From the NCBI RefSeq assembly GCF_021601385.1, contig NZ_BQHO01000009.1, positions 62,001-126,000 of the forward strand: DNA of 64,000 bases. The letters are read 5' to 3'. The first letter of the stretch is position 1. Every line of letters starts with the position of its first letter. Positions 11,147 to 20,260 of the stretch are shown here, piece after piece. The notes beneath the pieces are model-generated. The model did no database searches and was not told the DNA's origin. It was given only the letters and a program-made list of their open reading frames with translations. This stretch comes from Pseudomonas parasichuanensis. GTDB taxonomy: Bacteria; Pseudomonadota; Gammaproteobacteria; Pseudomonadales; Pseudomonadaceae. The position numbers and the translations under genes are program-made.

Positions 11147-11872
11147 ATGGCAACCCTCAAAGCCCAGCACCTGGCCAAGAGCTACAAGGGCCGACAAGTC
11201 GTTCGCGACGTCAGCCTGTCCATCGACAGCGGCCAGATCGTCGGTTTGCTCGGCCCCAACGGTGCCGGCAAGACCACCTGCTTCTACATGATCGTCGGCC
11301 TGGTCCAGGCCGATCAGGGCCGGGTACTGATCGACAGCCTTGATGTCAGCCACCAGCCCATGCATGGCCGCGCCCAGGCCGGCATCGGCTACCTGCCGCA
11401 GGAAGCCTCGATCTTCCGCAAGCTGTCGGTGGCCGACAACATCATGGCCATCCTCGAGACCCGCAAGGACCTCGACCGCGACGGCCGCCGCAAGGAGCTG
11501 GAAAGCCTGCTGCAGGAGTTCCACATCAGCCACATCCGCGACAACCTCGGCATGAGCCTCTCCGGTGGTGAACGCCGCCGTGTGGAGATCGCCCGCGCCC
11601 TGGCCACCGCGCCCAAGTTCATCCTGCTGGACGAACCGTTCGCGGGCGTCGACCCGATCTCGGTGGGCGACATCAAGCAGATCATCCACCACCTCAAGAA
11701 CAAGGGGATCGGCGTGCTGATCACCGACCACAACGTTCGCGAGACGCTCGATATTTGTGAAACGGCCTACATCGTCAACGATGGTCAACTGATCGCCGAG
11801 GGCGATGCCGAGACCATCCTGGCCAACCAGTTGGTCAAGGAGGTCTACCTGGGTCACGAGTTCCGCCTCTGA
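11147..11872 (+). CDS. lptB: LPS export ABC ATPase LptB
   Basis: The 241-residue cytoplasmic ATPase that powers lipopolysaccharide extraction with LptFG. Walker A is GPNGAGKTT (about 36-44), the signature LSGGE (about 139), Walker B FILLDEPF and the switch His ITDHN. LptF and LptG are not in this window, as is usual. It is the last gene of the KDO-LPS run before rpoN. Confidence 0.97.
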   Translation: MATLKAQHLAKSYKGRQVVRDVSLSIDSGQIVGLLGPNGAGKTTCFYMIVGLVQADQGRVLIDSLDVSHQPMHGRAQAGIGYLPQEASIFRKLSVADNIMAILETRKDLDRDGRRKELESLLQEFHISHIRDNLGMSLSGGERRRVEIARALATAPKFILLDEPFAGVDPISVGDIKQIIHHLKNKGIGVLITDHNVRETLDICETAYIVNDGQLIAEGDAETILANQLVKEVYLGHEFRL

Positions 11873-12057
11873 TCCAGGGCCCGCCTGGAGCACTGGCGCA
11901 CCGGCCCGATCAGGGCTTAAGTGTTACTGTGCTCTAGGCAAGCGCTAGAATTTCAGGCATACGAGTTGCATAAGAACTTGCTTAAAATCGGCGCCCAGCG
12001 CCCTACAGGTAGTAGATGGCGCATGTGCGCCGGCTAACAAGGTATTAAGCCCCTGCC

Positions 12058-13551
12058 ATGAAACCATCGCTCGTCCTAAAAATGGGCCAGCAACTGACGA
12101 TGACCCCGCAGTTGCAACAGGCCATTCGTCTGCTTCAGCTTTCCACCCTGGACCTACAGCAGGAAATCCAGGAGGCGCTGGAATCCAATCCGATGCTCGA
12201 ACGCCAGGAAGACGGCGACGACTTCGACAACAGCGACCCGATGGCGGACAACGCCGAGAGCAAACCGGTCGCCGAAGCCCAGGACACCAGCTTCCAGGAA
12301 ACCACTGGCAACACCGAGACCCTGGAAGAAGGCGAGTGGGCCGAGCGCATTCCCAACGAACTGCCTGTCGACACCGCCTGGGAAGACATCTACCAGACCA
12401 GCGCCAGCAGCCTGCCCAGCAACGATGATGACGAGTGGGACTTCACCACCCGCACCTCCGTGGGCGAGAGCCTGCAGAGCCACCTGCTCTGGCAGCTCAA
12501 CCTCGCGCCGATGTCCGACACCGACCGGTTGATTGCCGTCACCCTGATCGACAGCATCAACGGCCAGGGCTACCTGGAAGACACCCTCGAGGAAATCTGC
12601 GCCGGCTTCGACCCCGAGCTCGATATCGAGCTGGACGAGGTAGAGGCCGTGCTGCACCGCATCCAGCAGTTCGAACCCGCCGGCATCGGCGCCCGCACGC
12701 TGGGCGAATGCCTGCTCTTGCAACTGCGCCAGCTGCCAGCCTCGACGCCGTGGATGAGCGAAGCCCAGCGCCTGGTCAACGACTATATCGACCTGCTCGG
12801 CAGCCGTGACTACAGCCAGCTGATGCGCCGCATGAAGCTCAAGGAAGACGAACTGCGCCAGGTCATCGAGCTGGTGCAGACGCTCAACCCACGCCCTGGC
12901 TCACAGATCGAGTCGAGCGAACCCGAATATGTCGTGCCTGACGTTATCGTGCGCAAGGACAGCGAGCGCTGGCTGGTCGAGCTCAATCAGGAAGCCGTAC
13001 CGCGCCTGCGGGTCAACCCGCAGTACGCAGGCTTCGTGCGCCGTGCCGACACCAGCGCCGACAACACCTTCATGCGCAACCAGTTGCAGGAAGCGCGCTG
13101 GTTCATCAAGAGCCTGCAAAGCCGCAACGAAACCCTGATGAAAGTGGCGACCCAGATCGTCGAACACCAGCGTGGCTTCCTGGACCACGGTGACGAAGCC
13201 ATGAAGCCATTGGTGCTGCACGACATCGCCGAGGCGGTGGGCATGCATGAGTCGACCATTTCCCGGGTCACCACCCAGAAATACATGCACACCCCGCGTG
13301 GCATCTACGAGCTGAAATACTTTTTCTCGAGCCACGTGAGCACCTCCGAAGGCGGCGAATGCTCGTCCACGGCAATCCGCGCAATCATCAAGAAGCTGGT
13401 CGCGGCGGAAAATCAGAAAAAGCCATTGAGTGACAGTAAGATCGCTGGTTTACTGGAGGCACAAGGCATCCAGGTAGCCCGTCGCACCGTCGCCAAGTAC
13501 CGCGAATCGTTGGGCATAGCGCCTTCGAGTGAGCGCAAGCGACTGATGTAG
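12058..13551 (+). CDS. rpoN: RNA polymerase sigma-54 factor
   Basis: The 497-residue alternative sigma factor for nitrogen, flagellar and many catabolic promoters. The Gln/Leu-rich activator-interacting region I is at the start ([20 protein letters not shown]), an acidic region II follows (about 45-110), and the C-terminal RpoN box ARRTVAKYR is at 474-482. It lies 185 bases after lptB. The gap holds TAAAAT at 11983-11988, a weak -10 candidate with no convincing -35. The genes hpf, ptsN, rapZ and ptsO follow in the classic order. Confidence 0.98.
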   Translation: MKPSLVLKMGQQLTMTPQLQQAIRLLQLSTLDLQQEIQEALESNPMLERQEDGDDFDNSDPMADNAESKPVAEAQDTSFQETTGNTETLEEGEWAERIPNELPVDTAWEDIYQTSASSLPSNDDDEWDFTTRTSVGESLQSHLLWQLNLAPMSDTDRLIAVTLIDSINGQGYLEDTLEEICAGFDPELDIELDEVEAVLHRIQQFEPAGIGARTLGECLLLQLRQLPASTPWMSEAQRLVNDYIDLLGSRDYSQLMRRMKLKEDELRQVIELVQTLNPRPGSQIESSEPEYVVPDVIVRKDSERWLVELNQEAVPRLRVNPQYAGFVRRADTSADNTFMRNQLQEARWFIKSLQSRNETLMKVATQIVEHQRGFLDHGDEAMKPLVLHDIAEAVGMHESTISRVTTQKYMHTPRGIYELKYFFSSHVSTSEGGECSSTAIRAIIKKLVAAENQKKPLSDSKIAGLLEAQGIQVARRTVAKYRESLGIAPSSERKRLM

Positions 13552-13578
13552 CCCCTGGGCAAGCCATAGCGTTTCAGT

Positions 13579-13597
13579 GGCAGGTGCAATACCTGCC
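13579..13597 (+). other. Small hairpin between rpoN and hpf
   Basis: GGCAGGT and ACCTGCC form a seven-pair stem with a five-base loop, followed by TCTTTA. It ends 32 bases before the hpf start. The T-tract is too short for efficient termination; it could attenuate rpoN read-through or mark a processed 5' end for hpf. Confidence 0.4.
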
Positions 13598-13629
13598 TCT
13601 TTATGCACGGGCAACAAAGGAGAAGCTGT

Positions 13630-13938
13630 ATGCAAGTCAACATCAGTGGACAGCATGTAGAAGTCACCCAACCACTGCGCGATTACGTGCTCGAGAAGCT
13701 CGCCCGACTGGAGGGTCATTTCGACAAGATCACCAACGTGACGGTGATCATGAAAGTCGAGAAGCTGCAGCAGAAGGTTGAAGCCACGCTCCAGATACCC
13801 GGTGGCGAAGTCGTTGCCAATGCCGAACACCAAGACATGTATGCTGCGATCGACGCGCTTGCCGACAAGCTCGACCGCCAACTGAAAAAACACAAGGAAA
13901 AACAGCAAAGCCTGCTGCAAGGCGCAGCCGCCCGCTGA
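13630..13938 (+). CDS. hpf: Ribosome hibernation promoting factor, short form
   Basis: A 102-residue protein of the HPF/YfiA family that binds the small-subunit decoding site and helps form inactive ribosome dimers in stationary phase. The fold is seen in MQVNISGQHVEVTQ, the LARLEGHFDKI helix and the NAEHQDMYAAIDALADKLDRQ helix. I chose the ATG at 13630 after a strong AAAGGAG site; a start nine codons upstream would lose that site. It is encoded just after rpoN, as usual. Confidence 0.93.
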   Translation: MQVNISGQHVEVTQPLRDYVLEKLARLEGHFDKITNVTVIMKVEKLQQKVEATLQIPGGEVVANAEHQDMYAAIDALADKLDRQLKKHKEKQQSLLQGAAAR

Positions 13939-13950
13939 TCCCCCTCATCC

Positions 13951-14415
13951 ATGATCCGACTTGAAACCATCCTGACCCCCGGCCGTTCCCTTGTGAACGT
14001 GCCGGGCGGCAGTAAGAAGCGCGCCCTCGAAAAGGTCGCCACTGTAATTGCCGAGCAAATCCCAGAGCTCGAGATGCAAGACGTCTTCGAGAAGCTGATT
14101 GCCCGCGAGAAACTCGGCTCCACCGGTTTTGGCAATGGCATCGCCATTCCCCACTGCAGGCTCGAGGGCTGCACAGCGCCCGTCAGTGCCCTGCTGCACC
14201 TGGAAGCCCCCATCGACTACGACGCCATCGATGGCGCGCCCGTGGACCTGCTGTTCGTCCTGCTGGTCCCTGAAGCCGCGACCGATGCGCACCTTGAATT
14301 GCTGCGCCAGATCGCCAGCATGCTCGATCGCGAGGATGTGCGTAAGCGCCTGCGTGCTGCCAGCAGCAACGAAGCGCTCTACCAGGTGGTCCTGGACGTC
14401 CAGAACGAGGCCTGA
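13951..14415 (+). CDS. ptsN: Nitrogen-PTS enzyme IIA (EIIA-Ntr)
   Basis: The 154-residue regulatory phosphoacceptor of the nitrogen phosphotransferase system. The phosphorylation site His68 lies in the conserved segment GIAIPHCRL. It receives phosphate from PtsP through PtsO and modulates carbon, nitrogen and potassium responses; in P. putida it affects sigma-54-dependent promoters. It lies 12 bases after hpf and two bases before rapZ. Confidence 0.96.
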   Translation: MIRLETILTPGRSLVNVPGGSKKRALEKVATVIAEQIPELEMQDVFEKLIAREKLGSTGFGNGIAIPHCRLEGCTAPVSALLHLEAPIDYDAIDGAPVDLLFVLLVPEAATDAHLELLRQIASMLDREDVRKRLRAASSNEALYQVVLDVQNEA

Positions 14416-14417
14416 AC

Positions 14418-15272
14418 ATGCGCCTGATCATCGTCAGCGGCCGCTCCGGCTCGGGTAAGAGCACCGCCCTCGACGTGCTAGAAGACAACGGCTACTACTG
14501 CATCGACAACCTGCCTGCCGGGTTGTTGCCGCAGCTGGCGGAAAACGCGCTGATCAACACCGAGTTGCAACAGCCCAAAGTGGCTGTTTCCATCGATGCG
14601 CGCAACCTGCCCAGCCACCTGACACGCTTCCCGGAACTGCTGGAAGAGGCACGTGCCCGGCATATCCAGTGCGATGTCCTGTATCTGGACGCTGACGAAG
14701 AAACACTGCTCAAACGCTTTTCCGAAACCCGTCGCCGCCACCCGCTGACCAACGCCAACCGTTCGCTGGCCGAGGCCATCCGGGTGGAAAGCGAGCTGCT
14801 GGGCCCCATCGCCGACCTGGCTGACCTGAAGATCGACACCACCCGCCTGAATCTTTACCAGCTGCGTGACTCGATCAAGCTGCGCCTGCTCAACCAGCCG
14901 GAGCCTGGCACCGCCTTCCTGGTCGAATCCTTCGGTTTCAAGCGTGGCATGCCGGTGGATGCCGACCTGGTGTTCGACGTGCGCTGCCTGCCCAACCCCT
15001 ACTGGAAACCGGAACTTCGTGATCACTCCGGGCTCGAACAGCCGGTGATCGACTACCTGGCCGCCCAGCCGGACGTCGACGAGATGTTCCAGGACATCTC
15101 CAGCTACCTGCTCAAATGGCTGCCTCGCTTCGCCGCCAGCAACCGTGCTTACGTCACCATCGCCATCGGCTGCACTGGCGGCCACCACCGCTCGGTGTAC
15201 ATCACCGAACGGCTCGGCCAGGTGCTCCAGCAATCCCTGAAAAACGTCCAGGTTCGCCACCGCGACCTCTAG
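14418..15272 (+). CDS. rapZ: RNase adapter protein RapZ
   Basis: A 284-residue nucleotide-binding protein with an N-terminal P-loop (GRSGSGKST, 8-16) and a C-terminal RNA-binding domain (from about 150) containing the conserved [10 protein letters not shown]. In E. coli RapZ guides RNase E to the small RNA GlmZ to tune glucosamine synthesis; the target in Pseudomonas is less clear. It lies between ptsN and ptsO, as in most gamma-proteobacteria. Confidence 0.95.
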   Translation: MRLIIVSGRSGSGKSTALDVLEDNGYYCIDNLPAGLLPQLAENALINTELQQPKVAVSIDARNLPSHLTRFPELLEEARARHIQCDVLYLDADEETLLKRFSETRRRHPLTNANRSLAEAIRVESELLGPIADLADLKIDTTRLNLYQLRDSIKLRLLNQPEPGTAFLVESFGFKRGMPVDADLVFDVRCLPNPYWKPELRDHSGLEQPVIDYLAAQPDVDEMFQDISSYLLKWLPRFAASNRAYVTIAIGCTGGHHRSVYITERLGQVLQQSLKNVQVRHRDL

Positions 15273-15292
15273 CCCACAGGATCCGCCCCACG

Positions 15293-15565
15293 ATGCCCGC
15301 CCGCGAAATCACCATCATCAACAAGCTGGGCCTGCATGCCCGGGCGGCAGCCAAGTTCGTCGGCGTGGCCGGGCGCTTCCCCTGCCAGGTACGGGTCGGC
15401 CGCGCACCGGACAAACTGGTGGACGGCAAGAGCATCATGGCGGTGATGATGCTCGCCGCCGGCAAGGGCACCCAGGTGCATCTGCTCACCGAAGGCGAGC
15501 AGGACAACGACGCCCTTGAAGCGCTGGTGGCGCTGATCAACAACTTCTTCGACGAAGGCGAGTAA
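15293..15565 (+). CDS. ptsO: Phosphocarrier protein NPr
   Basis: A 90-residue HPr-like protein that carries phosphate between PtsP and PtsN. The active-site His15 is in NKLGLHARAA and the conserved Ser region is GKSIMAVMML. I chose the ATG at 15293, 20 bases after rapZ; an earlier in-frame start would lie inside rapZ. It is the last gene of the rpoN cluster here. Confidence 0.95.
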   Translation: MPAREITIINKLGLHARAAAKFVGVAGRFPCQVRVGRAPDKLVDGKSIMAVMMLAAGKGTQVHLLTEGEQDNDALEALVALINNFFDEGE

Positions 15566-15622
15566 TTCTCCCCGCGTAACATTCGCTACCAATTGTCGGC
15601 GTGTGAGATCCTGCGATTGTCT

Positions 15623-15642
15623 CTATACCAATATGGGTATAG
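15623..15642 (+). promoter_or_regulatory. Inverted-repeat operator before the toxin-antitoxin pair
   Basis: CTATACC (15623-15629) and GGTATAG (15636-15642) are perfect inverted arms around a six-base spacer. The repeat ends 15 bases before the toxin start. Its position fits the autoregulatory operator of a HigA-type antitoxin; binding is inferred. Confidence 0.6.
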
Positions 15643-15657
15643 ATTCGAGGCGATCTC

Positions 15658-16029
15658 ATGGAAGCGATCAAGAATTTCAAACGCCTGTTCTGGGTTGGCA
15701 GCTCCCGAAAGGATATCCAGGCACTCCCAGCTGATGACCAGGATGTTTTCGGTTTTGCTCTGTATCAGGCTCAGGAAGGCGGCAAGCACTGCCAGGCAAA
15801 GGTGCTTAAGGGGTTTTCAGGCGGCGGTGTGCTCGAGGTGGTCGAAGACCATCACGGCGACACCTATCGTGCGGTCTACACCATCAGCCTGGTCGAAGCG
15901 GTTTACGTGCTGCACTGTTTCCAGAAGAAGTCCCGCAGCGGCATCAAAACCTCAAAGCATGACGTGGATTTGATCCATGCCCGCTTGAAGCTGGCACAGG
16001 CTCACTCGAAGGGGATAACACATGATTGA
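15658..16029 (+). CDS. HigB/Gp49-like toxin (type II toxin-antitoxin)
   Basis: A 123-residue basic protein of the RelE/HigB superfamily, phage Gp49-like subgroup, with the typical core KVLKGFSGGGVLEVVEDHHGDTYR (parts near 47-70) and YVLHCFQKKSRSGIKTSK near the C-terminus. Such toxins usually cleave mRNA on the ribosome. The GAGG site at 15647-15650 supports the ATG. The toxin-first order and the eight-base overlap with the antitoxin are those of higBA loci. It lies between ptsO and the ZIP transporter gene, a place where I do not expect a toxin-antitoxin pair, suggesting insertion. Confidence 0.8.
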   Translation: MEAIKNFKRLFWVGSSRKDIQALPADDQDVFGFALYQAQEGGKHCQAKVLKGFSGGGVLEVVEDHHGDTYRAVYTISLVEAVYVLHCFQKKSRSGIKTSKHDVDLIHARLKLAQAHSKGITHD

Positions 16030-16342
16030 AATCGAAGAAGGCACAGATAACGTCTATGCCGACCTGCACAGCGCCGACGCCAGCGAGATGCTGGTCAAGG
16101 CCCGCCTGGCCAGCAAGATCTGCAGCATCATCAAGGCACGCCAGCTCACTCAACTGCAGGCTGCAGAGCTGCTTGGCCTGAGCCAACCCAAGGTCTCCGC
16201 CCTGACCCGCGGCAAATTCCGTGGCATCAGCGAAAGCAAGATGATTGACTGCCTCGCCCGCCTGGGCCGGGACGTGCAGATCGTGATCAAGGAAGCCCCC
16301 CAGACCCGGCGCGAAGGCCGGGTGGAAGTGATTTTCGCCTGA
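16022..16342 (+). CDS. HigA-like XRE antitoxin
   Basis: A 106-residue protein with a helix-turn-helix of the XRE/Cro type (QLTQLQAAELLGLSQPKVSA, about 41-60). It should neutralise the preceding toxin and repress the operon through the inverted repeat at 15623-15642. Its ATG lies inside the toxin gene after an AAGGGG site, so the two are translationally coupled. It ends three bases before the convergent ZIP transporter gene. Confidence 0.82.
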   Translation: MIEIEEGTDNVYADLHSADASEMLVKARLASKICSIIKARQLTQLQAAELLGLSQPKVSALTRGKFRGISESKMIDCLARLGRDVQIVIKEAPQTRREGRVEVIFA

Positions 16343-16345
16343 CAC

Positions 16346-17254
16346 TCAGGACATCGCCGTATCCATCACCATCATCAGGCAGAAGCCCACGCACAGCCCC
16401 AGGCTCGCCAGGCGATGATGCCCATTGCTGCGTGACTCGGGAATGATCTCCTGGGTCACCACCAGCAACATCGCCCCCGCCGCGCAGGCCAGGCCCAACG
16501 GCAACAGCAGTTCGGCAATGTTCACCAACCAGGCGCAGATCACCGCCGCCAAGGGCTCGACCAGCCCGGACGCGGCACCGATCAGGAACGCCTTGAAGCG
16601 CGGCATCCCGGCGCCCGCCAACACCAGCGCAATCACCAAGCCTTCTGGCACATCCTGAAGGGCAATGCCCATGGCCAGGCTGTCGGCATCGGCCATGCCG
16701 CCCCCGGCAGACACGCCAATGGCCATGCCTTCGGGAATGTTGTGGGCGATGATGGCAATGACGAACAGCCAGATCCGCGCAGCGATCACTGGCTGCTGCC
16801 CGGTACCGACCAGCGCTTCGGGAGACGCCCCGGAAACCCTGAGGTCGACCAGAAACAGGCACAACGCGCCGAACAGCAGGCCGCCGCTGATCAAGCCACC
16901 GGCGCCCCAGGGGCTGTAGCCGATGGCCTGGGCCGCCTCCAGCCCCGGGATGATCAGCGAGAACGCGGTGGCGGCCAGCATTACCCCGGCGCCAAAGCCG
17001 AGCAAGGTATCGGCCAGCGCCACCGGCATGTTGCGAATCACCAACACCGGTACCGCGCCCAATGCCGTGCCTAGTGCGCACAATGCACCGCCCTCCAGGG
17101 CGCGCAGCATGCGCGGTTCCAGGTCCAGCCAGGCGATGCCGCGCGCCACCAGCAGCGCGGTGCCAACCAGCAACAGCAAGGTCCCAAGCGCCAGGCGGAA
17201 CAGGCGCACACTGCTGACAGACATCACCTCGGAGCGCATACCGGTTCGACTCAC
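16346..17254 (-). CDS. ZIP-family metal transporter
   Basis: A 302-residue membrane protein with eight predicted helices and the two metal-binding helices of the family, HNIPEG (about 172-177) and QDVPEG (about 202-207), plus QEIIPES near 272. ZIP proteins import Zn2+, Fe2+ or Mn2+; the substrate cannot be read from sequence. Its GTG start overlaps the sodA stop (GTGA), placing it in the fagA-fumC-orfX-sodA operon, so Mn2+ or Fe2+ uptake in step with Mn-superoxide dismutase is attractive. ATG starts at 17239 or 17224 are alternatives. Confidence 0.88.
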   Translation of the reverse strand: MSRTGMRSEVMSVSSVRLFRLALGTLLLLVGTALLVARGIAWLDLEPRMLRALEGGALCALGTALGAVPVLVIRNMPVALADTLLGFGAGVMLAATAFSLIIPGLEAAQAIGYSPWGAGGLISGGLLFGALCLFLVDLRVSGASPEALVGTGQQPVIAARIWLFVIAIIAHNIPEGMAIGVSAGGGMADADSLAMGIALQDVPEGLVIALVLAGAGMPRFKAFLIGAASGLVEPLAAVICAWLVNIAELLLPLGLACAAGAMLLVVTQEIIPESRSNGHHRLASLGLCVGFCLMMVMDTAMS

Positions 17255-17862
17255 TTCAGGGTTTCAAGGTAGCGGCGTTCCACTTCGGCCCAGTCGACCA
17301 CATTGTAGAAAGCACCAATGTATTCGGGGCGACGGTTCTGGTACTTCAGGTAGTAGGCATGCTCCCACACGTCGAGCCCCAGGATCGGCGTGTTGCCGTG
17401 CATCAGCGGGCTGTCCTGGTTGCCGCTGCTTTCCACCACCAGTGTTTTCGCCGGCGTGACGCTGAGCCAGGCCCAGCCACTGCCGAAGCGGCTCAGCGCA
17501 GCCTTGGTGAAGGCGTCCTTGAATGCCGCGAAACCACCCAACTGGGCATCAATGGCCTTGGCCACCTCACCCTGGGGTTCGCCACCGCCCTTGGGCGACA
17601 TGACGGTCCAGAACAGCGTGTGGTTGGCATGACCGCCGCCCTGGTTGATCACTGCCCCTTGCAGCTGCTCGGGCAACTGCTTGACCGCGCCCACCAGCTG
17701 TTCCACCGGCCATTCGGCCCACTCGGTGCCTTCGATGGCGGCATTGAGGTTGTTGATGTAGGTCTGGTGGTGCTTGCTGTGGTGGATCTCCATGGTCTGA
17801 GTATCGATGTGCGGCTCCAGCGCATCGTAGGCATAAGGCAGTGCAGGCAAGGTATGGGGCAT
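17251..17862 (-). CDS. sodA: Superoxide dismutase, manganese type
   Basis: A 203-residue Fe/Mn superoxide dismutase. Metal ligands are His27, His81, Asp164 and His168 (motif DVWEHAYY). The outer-sphere Gln149 in GNQDSPLM is the Mn-type arrangement (Fe-type enzymes carry this Gln near 76), so I call it SodA. It is one base after orfX and overlaps the ZIP gene. The Fur box before fagA implies expression when iron is scarce, replacing the iron enzyme. Confidence 0.94.
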   Translation of the reverse strand: MPHTLPALPYAYDALEPHIDTQTMEIHHSKHHQTYINNLNAAIEGTEWAEWPVEQLVGAVKQLPEQLQGAVINQGGGHANHTLFWTVMSPKGGGEPQGEVAKAIDAQLGGFAAFKDAFTKAALSRFGSGWAWLSVTPAKTLVVESSGNQDSPLMHGNTPILGLDVWEHAYYLKYQNRRPEYIGAFYNVVDWAEVERRYLETLK

Positions 17863-17863
17863 G

Positions 17864-18325
17864 TCAGTGGATTCCGTGAGCAGGTGTACGAAGCGTGAGG
17901 TCCGTTTGCGCGACCAGTTCGCTGGTAGCCGGCGCCTGGCGATTGAGCAGGCGCTCGGTGCGCGGGTACTGGCCGTATTCGGCGATGAAGCTCAGCAATT
18001 CGGTGTAGGTGCGCGCGCTGTGGCGCAACGCGGCATCGCGCAGCGCCTGTGGCAGGCGTTGCTCCTGGCTGGCCTGGAGCAATGCCTGGTGCGCAGCGCA
18101 CAGGTAGTCGGCGCTTTCGTGCGGCTGGTTAAGCCGCAGGTGCAGGTCGGCCAGGTTGTGATGGGCGATGACCAGCGCGGCCACCGCCTCATCGACGTCA
18201 TGCCAGCGCTCGAACAGCACCTGGGCCAGGGCCAGCGCCTGCAGGTAGTGTTCCCGGGCATCGACCAGCTCGCCCTGGTCGAACAGGCGATTGGCGTTTT
18301 GCGTGGTGCGTCTCCAGTGCTGCAT
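17864..18325 (-). CDS. OrfX-like protein of the fumC-sodA operon
   Basis: A 153-residue alpha-helical protein with TPR-like periodicity (for example [21 protein letters not shown]). No signal peptide or catalytic motif is seen. It matches the position and size of orfX in the P. aeruginosa fagA-fumC-orfX-sodA operon; its function there is not established as far as I know. The AGGAGG site five to ten bases before the ATG at 18325 supports the start. Confidence 0.85.
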   Translation of the reverse strand: MQHWRRTTQNANRLFDQGELVDAREHYLQALALAQVLFERWHDVDEAVAALVIAHHNLADLHLRLNQPHESADYLCAAHQALLQASQEQRLPQALRDAALRHSARTYTELLSFIAEYGQYPRTERLLNRQAPATSELVAQTDLTLRTPAHGIH

Positions 18326-18350
18326 GACGTGCCTCCTGGGCAGCCTTGGC

Positions 18351-19727
18351 TCAGATGCCGCCGGCGGTGAGTTTTTCCGGGTCCAGCAGTGCTTCGAGCT
18401 GGTCGCGGGACAGGTCGGTGTGCTCCAGCGCCACGTCGATCACCGGGCGCCCCTGCTTGTAGGCGGTCTTGGCGATTTCGGCAGCCTTGAGGTAACCGAT
18501 GATCGGGTTCAACGCGGTGACCAGGATCGGGTTGCGCGACAACGCTTCCTTGAGCTTGCCTTCATTGACCTTGAACGTCGCGATAGCCTTGTCGGCCAGC
18601 AGGCGGCTGACGTTGGCCATCAGCTCGATGCTTTCCAGCAGGTTGCGGGCGATCACCGGCAGCATCACATTGAGCTCGAAGTTGCCCGACTGCCCGGCCA
18701 CGGCAATGGTGGCGTCGTTGCCGATCACTTGCGCCGCGACCATCGCGGTGGCCTCCGGGATCACCGGGTTGACCTTGCCCGGCATGATCGACGAACCCGG
18801 CTGCAGGCCCTGCAGCTCGATTTCACCGAGGCCGGCCAGCGGGCCGGAGTTCATCCAGCGCAAGTCGTTGGCGATCTTCATCAGCGCCACGGCGGTGGTC
18901 TTGAGCTGGCCGGACAACGCCACGGCGGTGTCCTGGGAACCGATCAGGGCGAACAGGTTCTGGCCTGGGGTGAACTCGACCTGGGTAAGGCCGCTCAACT
19001 GGCGAGCGAAGCCAGCCGCGAACTGCGGGTGGGCATTGATCCCGGTGCCAACGGCGGTGCCACCCTGGGCCAGCGCCTGCACGCTTGGCAGCGTGGCCTC
19101 GACATGGGCCTGGGCCCCTTTGATCTGCGCCGCCCAGCCCTCGAGCACCTGGCTCATGCGCACCGGCATGGCATCCATCAGGTGGGTGCGGCCGGTCTTG
19201 ACGTACTTGTGCACTTCGACGGCTTTGGCCTCGATCACCTGGACCAGGTGGCGCAGGGCCGGCAGCAGCTGCTCATGCAGGGCCAGGGCGGCGCTGACGT
19301 GAATGGTGGTAGGGATGATGTCGTTGCTGCTCTGGCCGCAGTTGACGTGATCGTTGGCGTTGACCTGCTCGCCGAGCACACGGCTGGCCAGGGTGGCGAT
19401 CACCTCGTTGGCGTTCATGTTCGAACTGGTGCCGGAGCCGGTCTGGAACACATCCACCGGGAAATGCTGGATGAAATCCTCGGCCAGCAGCTGCTCCACG
19501 GCCTTGACGATCGCCCCCCCTTGCTCCGGGCTCAGCTGCTGCAGTTCGACGTTGGCCTTGGCCGCGGCCGCCTTGGCCAGCAGCAGGGCACGGATGAACT
19601 GGGCCGGCATCGGCTTGCCGCTGACCGGGAAGTTGTCGACCGCGCGTTGGGTCTGGGCGCCGTACAGGGCCTGGGCCGGCACCTGCAGTTCACCCATGCT
19701 GTCACGCTCGATACGGGTATCACTCAT
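18351..19727 (-). CDS. fumC: Class II fumarate hydratase (iron-independent)
   Basis: A 458-residue fumarase C with the superfamily signature GSSIMPGKVNP (about 314-324) and GQSSNDIIPT near 137. It converts fumarate to malate without an Fe-S cluster, so it replaces iron-dependent fumarases during iron limitation, fitting the Fur box upstream. The ATG at 19727 follows AAGGA at a good distance and overlaps the fagA end by eight bases. Confidence 0.96.
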   Translation of the reverse strand: MSDTRIERDSMGELQVPAQALYGAQTQRAVDNFPVSGKPMPAQFIRALLLAKAAAAKANVELQQLSPEQGGAIVKAVEQLLAEDFIQHFPVDVFQTGSGTSSNMNANEVIATLASRVLGEQVNANDHVNCGQSSNDIIPTTIHVSAALALHEQLLPALRHLVQVIEAKAVEVHKYVKTGRTHLMDAMPVRMSQVLEGWAAQIKGAQAHVEATLPSVQALAQGGTAVGTGINAHPQFAAGFARQLSGLTQVEFTPGQNLFALIGSQDTAVALSGQLKTTAVALMKIANDLRWMNSGPLAGLGEIELQGLQPGSSIMPGKVNPVIPEATAMVAAQVIGNDATIAVAGQSGNFELNVMLPVIARNLLESIELMANVSRLLADKAIATFKVNEGKLKEALSRNPILVTALNPIIGYLKAAEIAKTAYKQGRPVIDVALEHTDLSRDQLEALLDPEKLTAGGI

Positions 19728-20112
19728 CTTCAAGTCCTTGCATCAGTTCTTCGGGAGAAATCGACGGCAACAGCACACAGGTGGCCAGTTGCATCGCAAA
19801 GGGTTGCCAGCGCTCGTTATGCGCCTGGCGGTCGAGGTTGCGCAGGTCGAGCAACGGCCGCCACGCCTGGTCGAGGCACAGGCAGCGCCAGTGCCAGGGC
19901 AGCATGCGGTCGCAGGCGGTATCCAGCAGCAGGCGGAAAGACGTCATTGCCACCGTCCATGGCGAGGTCTCGGTGCAGCACACCAGGTAACGGCCTTCGG
20001 CCAGGTAGTGCTCGATCAGGCGTGGCTCGTCGGGCTCCAGGGCGCAACGAATACGCCGGCTGAGCCAGCGCCAGTTTTCCAGGTAGGGCAGTTCGTGGAG
20101 GACGGTTTTCAT
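19720..20112 (-). CDS. fagA: Fur-associated protein FagA
   Basis: A 130-residue protein matching FagA, the first gene of the iron-starvation operon of P. aeruginosa. It is rich in Trp, Cys and Arg (HWRCLCLDQAW) and has no recognised domain. A start three codons upstream (20121) is equally possible; neither has a strong ribosome site. It directly follows the Fur box. The molecular role is unknown to me. Confidence 0.82.
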   Translation of the reverse strand: MKTVLHELPYLENWRWLSRRIRCALEPDEPRLIEHYLAEGRYLVCCTETSPWTVAMTSFRLLLDTACDRMLPWHWRCLCLDQAWRPLLDLRNLDRQAHNERWQPFAMQLATCVLLPSISPEELMQGLEDE

Positions 20113-20134
20113 GAAGATCATCGCCGGGTGACTG

Positions 20135-20153
20135 GGTAATGATATTCATTATT
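20135..20153 (-). promoter_or_regulatory. Fur box of the fagA operon
   Basis: The 19 bases match the classical Fur consensus at 16 positions (core TAATGATATTCATTATT). The box lies 22 bases before the fagA start, where bound Fur-Fe2+ would block transcription of fagA-fumC-orfX-sodA-ZIP. Confidence 0.88.
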
Positions 20154-20190
20154 AATTGATAAATAGAATCAATTCAAGGTAGCCGAAAGG

Positions 20191-20220
20191 CAAATAAAAA
20201 CCCGACACGATGGCCGGGTC
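20191..20220 (-). terminator. Intrinsic terminator of pmbA
   Basis: On the minus strand ACCCG and CGGGT form a short stem around a GGCCATCGTGT-like loop, followed by TTTTTATTT. It lies 40 bases beyond the pmbA stop and before the fagA promoter, insulating the iron-regulated operon. Confidence 0.7.
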
Positions 20221-20260
20221 TTTTATCTGGCTTTGCAATCAGCCGCGTGGGAGCGGCAGG

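Noticed and set aside
18291-20063. 590-residue plus-strand frame opposite fumC
   Set aside because: Antisense shadow of fumC and fagA; no ribosome site or domain.
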